Assembly: GCA_016784445.1 (NCBI GenBank) | Contig: JADHUR010000004.1 | Span: forward strand, 1 to 37,889 | Direction: 5' to 3' | From: Patescibacteria group bacterium | GTDB taxonomy: Bacteria; Patescibacteriota; Patescibacteriia; UBA1558 | DNA: 37,889 nt | In this document: piece after piece, positions 10,120-18,019 of the stretch | Layout of the letters: every line of letters starts with the position of its first letter | Position numbering within the stretch: the first letter of the stretch is position 1 | The notes under the pieces: generated by a model | The model's database searches: none | Seen by the model: the letters and a program-made list of their open reading frames with translations, nothing else | What the model was told of the DNA's origin: nothing | Position numbers and translations under genes: made by a program

Positions 10120-11051
10120 TAGCTCTTAGTTAATTTTCTAAATACATCTTCTAAAGATGCTGCTTCTTTTCTTGACTCTAGAATTGACCAATTATTATCT
10201 ATTGCAAGTTTAAATAATTCTTCACGAATATCTTTACCTGCTGTAATAGTTAAATTATATCCTCTAATATCTTCTGACTCTTTATCTGCTTTAGTAATTT
10301 CAATAACATCTTCTAATTTAACAACTTCTTCTAAAATAACACCCTCATTACCTTTTATCTTTACATACATAGCATCATTACCAGAAACACCAGCTGTAAG
10401 TTCTGCTGGAGTACCCTGTCCCACTATCTTACCTTCAGAGATAATAATAACTCTATCGCAGGTAGCTTGTACTTCTTGCATAATATGTGAACATAGCACC
10501 ACTGTCTTTTGTTCACCTAATTTTTTAATTAAAGATCTAATCTCAACAATTTGATTAGGATCAAGTCCAGATGTAGGCTCATCCAATATTAATATCTCTG
10601 GATCATGAAGCATAGCTTGTGCTATCCCAACTCTCTGTCTATACCCTTTAGATAATTCCATTATTGGTTGCTTTAATACAGATTTAAGTCCAGCAAGTTC
10701 TATCATAACTTTCATTCTCTTTAATAGCTGATCTCTCTTCATGCCACGAACCCTGCCCATAAAAGCTAAATACTCATACACCTTCATATCTTCATACAAA
10801 GGATTATTCTCAGGTAAATAACCAATCTTTTCTCTAATAGCTATACTATCTTCAATAATATCTAAACCATCAAAATCTATACTTCCTGAGGTTGGAGCCA
10901 TGAATCCAGTTAATATCTTCATTGTAGTTGTTTTACCGGCTCCATTCGGCCCTAAAAAGCCCAAAATCTCCCCCTCTTTAATTTCTAGGGAGATATTGTC
11001 TACAGCAGCCAAATCATCATATTTCTTTGTTAAATCTTTGATTTTAATCAT
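10119..11051 (-). CDS. ABC transporter ATP-binding protein (GldA-like)
   Basis: Walker A GPNGAGKTT, signature LSKGYRQRV, Walker B ILILDEPTSGLDP. Confidence 0.95.
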   Translation of the reverse strand: MIKIKDLTKKYDDLAAVDNISLEIKEGEILGFLGPNGAGKTTTMKILTGFMAPTSGSIDFDGLDIIEDSIAIREKIGYLPENNPLYEDMKVYEYLAFMGRVRGMKRDQLLKRMKVMIELAGLKSVLKQPIMELSKGYRQRVGIAQAMLHDPEILILDEPTSGLDPNQIVEIRSLIKKLGEQKTVVLCSHIMQEVQATCDRVIIISEGKIVGQGTPAELTAGVSGNDAMYVKIKGNEGVILEEVVKLEDVIEITKADKESEDIRGYNLTITAGKDIREELFKLAIDNNWSILESRKEAASLEDVFRKLTKS

Positions 11052-11089
11052 ATTTTTTCCACAAGTGATTACTATTATATATTAAATAG

Positions 11090-11113
11090 AAAAACGGGTA
11101 AATACCCGTTTTC
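11090..11113 (-). terminator. Intrinsic terminator downstream of yibE/F-like gene
   Basis: AAAACGGGTaaatACCCGTTTT. Confidence 0.8.
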
Positions 11114-11130
11114 TTGTGGAAAAATATAAA

Positions 11131-12222
11131 TTACTTCTTAAAAAACTTTATAGCCAATATTGTTGAAATAGGCATGGCCAGCACCAAGCCAATACTACCA
11201 ACCAATGTTCTAATAATCTCTGTAGCAATAAGTTCTGAATTCAAAACTTCACCAATTGTCATAAGCGGAGGCTGCTGTATATAGAATAGCAGCAATAATG
11301 GCAAACTAACGCCGGCATATGCTAGAAATAATGTATTAGTCATAGAACCCAAGTGAGAAACTCCCACTCTCTTAGCCTTCGTGTATATTTCTTTTTTACT
11401 AAGAGAATTATCCAGGCCAATAATTTCTTTAACTACACTAACTTGACTAATTACTAAATCATCTAATACTCCTAATGACCCAATAATTATACCAGCCAAC
11501 AGCAGTCCCTTAAAATCCACCACACTGCTATTACCTACCAAGAACATCAACTCTTCACTAACTCCAGACAAGCTACTAAATTTTATAAAAAACCAAGAAA
11601 GCAATCCTGTTATTAACAGACTAATATATATACTTATCAAACTAGCGTGAGATTTATTATTCCAACCTTCTGTGAAATATATTATGAATGGAGATATAAA
11701 TAATCCCCCAAGCAATGCTATCCACACTGGATTGCTGCCATTAAATATATTAGGAATTATGAAATAAAAAATTATTAAAAAACTAAATAATAAGGAAAGT
11801 AATGATCTTAATCCTTTCCATCTGCCAACAAGCAATACAGCTATAATAAATAAAAGAAAAATATATAATAAGGCACCATGCCGAACACTATCTATAATGT
11901 AAAAACTATTATTTCCATCAAAATCTATATCATAGCTAACAATAACCTTATCACCCACCTCAAATTGATATGAGTTAATAGCCTCAATATCATTTATAGT
12001 ATTAATATTAAACTCTTTATTATTCCAAGCGCCCTCTATGCCCTCTAATAATAGATTCTGTTGTACAATACTCAATCCTCCTTCCAAACTCTTATCTTCT
12101 TCATGCACCACCTCAACAATCTTAGCCTTAAATATTTCAGGTTCAAAAAAATCATCAACAAAGGGTTGAGCATGTGCCACAAAGGGTAATAGAAATAATA
12201 AGATGAAAATATATTTTTTCAT
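11131..12222 (-). CDS. YibE/F-like membrane protein
   Basis: Multi-TM; GRWKGLRSLLSLLFSF..., SLGVLDDLVISQVSVVKE; preferred start MKKYIFIL at 12222. Confidence 0.85.
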   Translation of the reverse strand: MKKYIFILLFLLPFVAHAQPFVDDFFEPEIFKAKIVEVVHEEDKSLEGGLSIVQQNLLLEGIEGAWNNKEFNINTINDIEAINSYQFEVGDKVIVSYDIDFDGNNSFYIIDSVRHGALLYIFLLFIIAVLLVGRWKGLRSLLSLLFSFLIIFYFIIPNIFNGSNPVWIALLGGLFISPFIIYFTEGWNNKSHASLISIYISLLITGLLSWFFIKFSSLSGVSEELMFLVGNSSVVDFKGLLLAGIIIGSLGVLDDLVISQVSVVKEIIGLDNSLSKKEIYTKAKRVGVSHLGSMTNTLFLAYAGVSLPLLLLFYIQQPPLMTIGEVLNSELIATEIIRTLVGSIGLVLAMPISTILAIKFFKK

Positions 12223-12287
12223 AAATGTATTATATGTATATTCCATAATAAATAAAAGAGATAGCATTTAATGCTATCTCTTTATTG

Positions 12288-12361
12288 TAAGAGGGGCTGG
12301 ATTCGAACCAGCGACCTCCTGGTTATGAGCCAGGCGAGCTACCAGGCTGCTCCACCCTCTG
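12288..12361 (-). tRNA. initiator tRNA-Met (CAT)
   Basis: GGAGCAGCCTGGTAGCTC D-arm, CTCATAA loop, unpaired C1/U72; no encoded CCA. Confidence 0.93.
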
Positions 12362-12366
12362 ATTTG

Positions 12367-12444
12367 AGCGAGAGACCAGATTTGAACTGGCCACCTCCTA
12401 ATCCAAAATCAATTAGGCGCTCTAACCGTCTGAGCTACTCTCGC
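12367..12444 (-). tRNA. tRNA-like gene with enlarged anticodon arm (anticodon ambiguous: UUG Gln from 3' register, GAU Ile from 5' register)
   Basis: Perfect 7-bp acceptor GCGAGAG/CTCTCGC, canonical D- and T-arms, but anticodon arm is CCTAATTGATTTTGGATTAGG (21 nt instead of 17). Confidence 0.75.
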
Positions 12445-12457
12445 AGTTAAAATATTG

Positions 12458-12688
12458 TGGATGCGATCGGATTCGAACCAATGACCTCACTCCTGGGTTT
12501 TAACACCATAATCTTAATGATTACCATGATTACAATTACTTAACCCTATAATGCTCACGCACTACTTTGAAGAGGTTACTCTCCTCAACTCTACACCTGT
12601 TTAGGCATCGCTTTCTTAAAATAAGCTACAAAGTGGGAGTAATTACGATCAATTCAGGAAAGTGCTCTACCAACTGAGCTACGCACCC
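12458..12688 (-). tRNA. tRNA interrupted by an intervening sequence of about 158 nt (identity undetermined)
   Basis: 5' half GGGTGCGTAGCTCAGTTGGTAGAGCA and 3' half AGGTCATTGGTTCGAATCCGATCGCATCCA share a 7-bp acceptor; extra sequence lies at the anticodon arm. Confidence 0.75.
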
Positions 12689-12711
12689 CACTCCTAATAA
12701 TACAATGAGTA

Positions 12712-12906
12712 CTAAGTTATTTCTTTCAAATTTTTCACTTGAAAGTGTAGCTCGTTAATAAACTGAAGCATTTCCCTTAGGTAAATCAATATAGCTCTTG
12801 AATCGTCGGGCGATAGACTATCGCCTGCTTCTAACCTCTCAATAATAGGGGTCACGGAAGATTTCAAAATCTTAACCCTATCATCATTATTTTCAAAACC
12901 AGCCAT
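12712..12906 (-). CDS. Hypothetical 64-aa protein upstream of tRNA cluster
   Basis: ORF with AGGAGGG SD and upstream promoter-like sequence. Confidence 0.65.
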   Translation of the reverse strand: MAGFENNDDRVKILKSSVTPIIERLEAGDSLSPDDSRAILIYLREMLQFINELHFQVKNLKEIT

Positions 12907-12977
12907 TATTATCCCTCCTATTCAACACATTAAAGAACAATACAAAAAAGGACGATTGTCCTCCATTGGTAATACAC

Positions 12978-13005
12978 ATATTAGCAGACGTGAACCATTT
13001 GTCAA
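12978..13005 (-). promoter_or_regulatory. Sigma70-type promoter with extended -10 for the 64-aa ORF / tRNA cluster
   Basis: TTGACA-N16-TAATAT with TGC before -10, minus strand. Confidence 0.65.
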
Positions 13006-13033
13006 ATATGTTAAAATAAGCTACATTTTAGCT

Positions 13034-14206
13034 ATGAAAAACATACTAATTTTAACTCAAGAACTATATCCAGATAAAATAGGTGGATCTGCAAAAGTAG
13101 CTTGGCAACAAGCTAAGACTTTTGCTAACTTAAAATATAATGTAACTATTATTACCAATGGGGGAAATAATGAAACAAAAGTAAGTAAAAATATGCAGAT
13201 TATTGAATATACTGGTAATAGGTATAAAAGTTTAACAGATCTAAAACAAGGTAAAGAAGCTATTAAAAAAATTACAGATTCAATAGACTTTGATCTAGCA
13301 ATTATTCACCATCCATATATTGGTAAAGCCTTCCTTAGTTTAAGAAAGAATATTCCCTACATATATATGTTTCATGCTTCAACAGCTTTAGAAACTAAGT
13401 ATCAAGGATTAGATCTTGAGAATAGGAATAAAGCACTTGGTAAGATTATTAAACCCTTCTATATTAAATACACAAAATATATTGAGAATGAATTGCTACT
13501 TAAAGCAAAACAGATTTGGGCATTTTCAAACTTCTCTGAGATGTTAATTAAAAAACACTTCAATAGAATAGGTAGCAAGATTAAACAAATCCCCTACCTT
13601 GCAGATTTAGAAACATTCAAACCTGAAGAAGATAGAAATAGTTTACGAAATAACTTTAATATTCAAGCCAAAGATATTATTGCTATAACAGTTAGAAGGC
13701 TTGTACCTAGAATGGGATTAGAATGGTTAATTAAATCTTTTCCAGCCATTATTAAAAAACATCCACATATTAAACTATTAATAATTGGTAATGGATATTT
13801 AAAAAATGAATTAAATAGTTTAATACAAGAACTTAAACTTGGAGATAAAGTACTATTACTAGGCAGGCTGCCAGAGTCTACTCTAATAAATTACTATAAA
13901 GCAGCAGATATATTCATACTACCAACTCTAGCCTATGAAGGATTAGGATTATCTACCATAGAAGCATTGAGTTGTGGTATGCCAGTAATTGGTACAAATA
14001 TTGGTGCAACGCCAGAAATACTTAATGGAATTGATAAGAATCTATTACTTCAAAATTTAGACAGTGTTGCTTTAATGAATTGTATAGATTATACCTTATT
14101 AAATAAAAAAGAACTGGTAATAAAGACCAGAAAGTTTTGTGAAGATAACTATGATCAAAAGAAGTCTCAAGTCTTAGCTAATCTTTTAGAAGAAGCTCTT
14201 AAATAG
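13034..14206 (+). CDS. Glycosyltransferase family 4
   Basis: NILILTQELYPDKIGGSAKVA..., KAADIFILPTLAYEGLGLSTIEALSCGMPVIGT; start MKNILIL preferred over 12956. Confidence 0.9.
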   Translation: MKNILILTQELYPDKIGGSAKVAWQQAKTFANLKYNVTIITNGGNNETKVSKNMQIIEYTGNRYKSLTDLKQGKEAIKKITDSIDFDLAIIHHPYIGKAFLSLRKNIPYIYMFHASTALETKYQGLDLENRNKALGKIIKPFYIKYTKYIENELLLKAKQIWAFSNFSEMLIKKHFNRIGSKIKQIPYLADLETFKPEEDRNSLRNNFNIQAKDIIAITVRRLVPRMGLEWLIKSFPAIIKKHPHIKLLIIGNGYLKNELNSLIQELKLGDKVLLLGRLPESTLINYYKAADIFILPTLAYEGLGLSTIEALSCGMPVIGTNIGATPEILNGIDKNLLLQNLDSVALMNCIDYTLLNKKELVIKTRKFCEDNYDQKKSQVLANLLEEALK

Positions 14207-15099
14207 GAAACAAACTGCCTTATACCAATAGATAGTAATATTATTATAATAACAGCTATAGATAACTGCCACCAATTAAGATTCATACCCTTTAAATAAC
14301 CAAATAGAATAATATAATGAATAACGTAGATGTATAATAGTGCATCTGCTATCTTTATTATCCCCTGATGAATAATCTTTGGTAATTTAATTTTTTCCCA
14401 AGTATAGAAAAAGTATATTCCAATAAAACCAGAAGCAAGTAATAATATTGGTAGATGTTGGTAATAGCTATAATCATTCACAAAGATACCATATGCGAAT
14501 ATGAATGGATAAAGAATTAATAATATTATTACAAGCCATTTAGCTAAAGAATTAGTAAATATATGTTTAATCTTATCTCTATAGAAGAACAATATAATAC
14601 CTAAAAAGAAGTATAATGAATAGGAATTAACAGGATATGGATAATTAGCCATCACGTCGTTTAAAACTCTTATACCATTAGCTGTTAATATTTGAAATAC
14701 AATATTTAGTCCAAATAATATAGCCATAAAAGAAATAAGATCTCTTATCTTATTCCTATATAAAAAGAATAGACTAATAGCTGTACTTAAAGCAAAGTTT
14801 AATAATATTGAACCAGAGGCTATTATTTGCTCATTAGATAATATTGTCATTAGAACAAACAATATTACAAACAAGGCTATTCTAAATATATATTTATTGA
14901 ACTTTTCTTTATTAAAACTATATGCCATTAAATAACCAGAAGACATTAAAAATCCCATCTGACAAAGTGGCACAAATGAGAAGAATAAAGTTTGTAATGC
15001 ATTTAACTGAACGTCCATTAATACCAATATCATATGATCAGTAACCATTATGATAATGGATAAGAATTTTATTATATCTATATTAACCAGTCTATTCAT
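14167..15099 (-). CDS. Acyltransferase-3/TraX-like multi-TM protein
   Basis: N-terminal DIIKFLSIIIMVTDH and about ten hydrophobic segments. Confidence 0.6.
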   Translation of the reverse strand: MNRLVNIDIIKFLSIIIMVTDHMILVLMDVQLNALQTLFFSFVPLCQMGFLMSSGYLMAYSFNKEKFNKYIFRIALFVILFVLMTILSNEQIIASGSILLNFALSTAISLFFLYRNKIRDLISFMAILFGLNIVFQILTANGIRVLNDVMANYPYPVNSYSLYFFLGIILFFYRDKIKHIFTNSLAKWLVIILLILYPFIFAYGIFVNDYSYYQHLPILLLASGFIGIYFFYTWEKIKLPKIIHQGIIKIADALLYIYVIHYIILFGYLKGMNLNWWQLSIAVIIIILLSIGIRQFVSYLRASSKRLAKT

Positions 15100-15653
15100 T
15101 ATATTTTAACTGCTCCCTCTCTTAATACTTCAATATTATCTCCATCCACCCGTATTAAAGTTGAATGAGTACCAGACCTTGGACCATCATCTAAATATTT
15201 ATCTACTTTATCTTTAAATAACTTCTCGGCTTCTTCTGTACTTTCAGCTGCTGCCTCTCCTTCAATATTTACTGTTGTAGAAACAAGTGGTCCTGTTTCT
15301 TTTAAGATATTATTCAATAAAGGATAATCTGGCCAACGAATAGCAAGTGAATTAGTACCACGGTGTAAGTATTCAAGTTTAGAATCATTGCAAGGAAGTA
15401 TTACGCTTAATGAACCTGGCCACCACTTATTAAGTTTAGCTTTTACATTGTCACTGATCTGTATATTCAACTTATCTAAATCTTCCCAAGAACTAATAAG
15501 AATAATTAGTGGTTTACTTGATGTTCTTTGTTTTAAATCATAAATCTTACTTACTGCGGATTCATTAAAAACACTTGCATGAAGTCCGTACAAAGTATCT
15601 GTTGGTAATACAGCTACTCCACCCTCTTTAATTGTATTAATAATATCTTCCAT
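15099..15653 (-). CDS. tsaC: L-threonylcarbamoyladenylate synthase (Sua5/YciO/YrdC)
   Basis: GGVAVLPTDTLYGLHA...KQRTSSKPLIILI...PGSLSVILP...GPLVSTTVN. Confidence 0.9.
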   Translation of the reverse strand: MEDIINTIKEGGVAVLPTDTLYGLHASVFNESAVSKIYDLKQRTSSKPLIILISSWEDLDKLNIQISDNVKAKLNKWWPGSLSVILPCNDSKLEYLHRGTNSLAIRWPDYPLLNNILKETGPLVSTTVNIEGEAAAESTEEAEKLFKDKVDKYLDDGPRSGTHSTLIRVDGDNIEVLREGAVKI

Positions 15654-16123
15654 TAATTTAAACTATCTACTTTTTTAACTTTATGTGACAGCATCTTATG
15701 ATTATCATTAAACTCAAAATAACCTTTAAATAAATATCCCTCTAAAAACATAGGTAGCCAATGAATATCATCTGGCCACATCTTATCAAAAGGTATCTTA
15801 TCTATTTCAAACCACTCGGGTCTCATTTCTTCAGATTCAATGGGCTTTCCCTCATACTCTTCTATCTGAAATACATGCACTTCTAATTTCTCTTTATCAT
15901 CGACAAAATCAAAATATAATATACCTTTCTTACTTGTATTTAATACTTTTATTCCAGATTCTTCATGCATTTCTCTATAAGCGGCATCTTCTAAACTTTC
16001 ACCCTCTTGAAGCTTTCCACCAAAACCATTAAACCATCCTTCGCCAAAACCCCGTTTCTTCATACCTAAAAGAATCTTATTCCCTTCTTTTAACATACAT
16101 AATGTTAGTAATTTTGGCTCCAT
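15653..16123 (-). CDS. NUDIX hydrolase, 8-oxo-dGTP diphosphatase (MTH1-like)
   Basis: Nudix box GGKLQEGESLEDAAYREMHEESGI; WFNGFGGK. Confidence 0.9.
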   Translation of the reverse strand: MEPKLLTLCMLKEGNKILLGMKKRGFGEGWFNGFGGKLQEGESLEDAAYREMHEESGIKVLNTSKKGILYFDFVDDKEKLEVHVFQIEEYEGKPIESEEMRPEWFEIDKIPFDKMWPDDIHWLPMFLEGYLFKGYFEFNDNHKMLSHKVKKVDSLN

Positions 16124-16163
16124 ATGATAGATTTAATACTTCTTTTATATTATACTATACCCA

Positions 16164-17513
16164 ATGAAAAGACTACACCAAAGTATTAGTATATCTCAAA
16201 GAATCCTCACCCTTATTGGTTGGGTTGTTTTAATAATAGCTATTGGGGCTATTGGACTAGCTCTATACCAGAGTATAGATATCGAGGAGGAGCAGGTAGT
16301 CAATAATACAGAAGATAATAAATATATTGAATTCCTATCTGAAATATATGATAAAGTTCAAGAAAACTATTGGGAAGTAATAACAGATGAAGCATTATTT
16401 ACACTATATAAACAAGCTGCTGAAAAATTAGAAAAACAACCAGAAGTAATAATTAACTCAGATAGAGTCGGTATGAGATCTATGATGAAACAGGCACTGG
16501 ACAGTATTGAGACAGAAGAAGATAAAAAAGACTTTACTGTAAATGTAGCAACTATTGTACTATACAACCTGCAACCACTTGGTAGAAGTGGTCTATATAC
16601 AACTCAAAAAGAAACAGAGCTCTGGAATAATGTTAAGAATATTGATCCGGATACAAATCTCTATGATGAATTAGAAGTTTCAGAAGATGCTACTGTTGAA
16701 GATATTACAGATGCAGCTGAAGAAAAAACAAATGAATTAAATAATATTATTACAGATGGTAATAAGACAGAAGAAGAGATACAGGAAGCTCAATCTAAAC
16801 TAGCAACCATTCAAAGAGCAGAAGAAACATTAACACAAACAGGGGCCAGAAATACATATAATGAGTCCGGAGTTGAAGCAACAGTCTATGGAGAAATGTT
16901 AACAAACAATATTCTCCATATGAAAGTTAAAAAAATGTCCCCTACTAGTTTTACTGAATTACAACAAGTTGCAAATGAATATGATCAATATGATAAGCTA
17001 GATACTTTAATACTAGACCTTAGAGGAAATATTGGTGGATCAATTGATCTAATGCCATATTTCTTAGGACCATTCATTGGACCAAACCAATATGCTTATG
17101 AAACATATCATCAAGGAGAATATGAGCCAGTTAAAACTAAAGTTGGTTGGCTACCTAGTTTAGTTAGATATAAGAAGGTAGTAGTATTACAAGATGAATT
17201 AGGGCAATCCTCTGCTGAAGTTATGTCTGCTGTACTTAAAAAATATAATGTTGGAGTACTAGTTGGAACAAACTCTAGAGGCTGGGGAACAATTGAAGCT
17301 GTCTTTGATATTGCCAATCAAATAACAGATGAAGAAACATATAAGATGTTCCTTGTTCATAGTATTACACTTAGAGATGATAATCAGCCTATTGAAGGCA
17401 GAGGCGTTGATCCAACTATAGATATTAAAAACGAAGATTGGGAAGACCAACTATATACATATATACCATCACAAACGCTTGTTAATAGCGTAAAAACACT
17501 GATAAACAAGTAA
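16164..17513 (+). CDS. S41 (C-terminal processing peptidase)-like protein with divergent catalytic motif and J-domain-like insertion
   Basis: N-terminal TM; LDTLILDLRGNIGGSIDLMPYFLGPF; GQSSAEVMSAVL; GVDPTIDI. Confidence 0.75.
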   Translation: MKRLHQSISISQRILTLIGWVVLIIAIGAIGLALYQSIDIEEEQVVNNTEDNKYIEFLSEIYDKVQENYWEVITDEALFTLYKQAAEKLEKQPEVIINSDRVGMRSMMKQALDSIETEEDKKDFTVNVATIVLYNLQPLGRSGLYTTQKETELWNNVKNIDPDTNLYDELEVSEDATVEDITDAAEEKTNELNNIITDGNKTEEEIQEAQSKLATIQRAEETLTQTGARNTYNESGVEATVYGEMLTNNILHMKVKKMSPTSFTELQQVANEYDQYDKLDTLILDLRGNIGGSIDLMPYFLGPFIGPNQYAYETYHQGEYEPVKTKVGWLPSLVRYKKVVVLQDELGQSSAEVMSAVLKKYNVGVLVGTNSRGWGTIEAVFDIANQITDEETYKMFLVHSITLRDDNQPIEGRGVDPTIDIKNEDWEDQLYTYIPSQTLVNSVKTLINK

Positions 17514-17519
17514 ATAATA

Positions 17520-17548
17520 TTGACAAAAAGTAGATAATATTATATGGT
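17520..17548 (+). promoter_or_regulatory. Sigma70-like promoter upstream of receiver-like gene
   Basis: TTGACA followed 17 nt later by TATGGT within an AT-rich TAATATTATATGG stretch. Confidence 0.5.
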
Positions 17549-17584
17549 GATTTATCACTAAACGTACATTAAATAGGGGAAAAA

Positions 17585-17968
17585 ATGAATACTGAAAGAA
17601 AACCTCAAATACTTGTTGTTGAACCCAATGATGATCTGCTAAACTATTTTAGGCAAAGCCTTCAAGGAAATTATAACGTAATTGCCATGAATAGACCTGA
17701 AAAAGCAAAAACAGCTTTACAGAATGGCTATAATTTTGATCTCATAACAACGGCTCTCATAATGCCAGGTGAAAGCGGCATCGATCTTATAAGATTTGCC
17801 CGTGGAATTGAAAGCTATAAAGACGTTCCAATCTTATGCATTACCGGTCTTATATTAGATAAGGAGCTTACAAAAAAAGTCACCGAAAGTGGCTGCTCCA
17901 AGATAATCTATAAACCGATCATTGGGCAAAAATTGAAACTAAAGATCAATGATTTCATCAACCTGTAA
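17585..17968 (+). CDS. CheY-like receiver domain protein, degenerate
   Basis: ILVVEPNDDLL...DLITTALIMPGESGIDLIRF...VPILCITG...IYKPI; SD-like GGGG. Confidence 0.8.
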   Translation: MNTERKPQILVVEPNDDLLNYFRQSLQGNYNVIAMNRPEKAKTALQNGYNFDLITTALIMPGESGIDLIRFARGIESYKDVPILCITGLILDKELTKKVTESGCSKIIYKPIIGQKLKLKINDFINL

Positions 17969-17970
17969 AA

Positions 17971-18007
17971 ATTAAAAAAAAGACCGCTCAACGAGTGGTC
18001 TTTTCAT
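17971..18007. terminator. Bidirectional terminator between convergent genes
   Basis: AAAAAAAGACCGCTCaacGAGTGGTCTTTT. Confidence 0.85.
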
Positions 18008-18019
18008 TTATAATAAATA

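Noticed and set aside
6905-11051. Novel ABC system
   Set aside because: GldA/GldF/GldG/DUF4340 cassettes are a known widespread arrangement
12956-13033. ORF-track N-terminus of the glycosyltransferase
   Set aside because: Covers a minus-strand promoter and precedes the typical MKNILILTQELYP start at 13034
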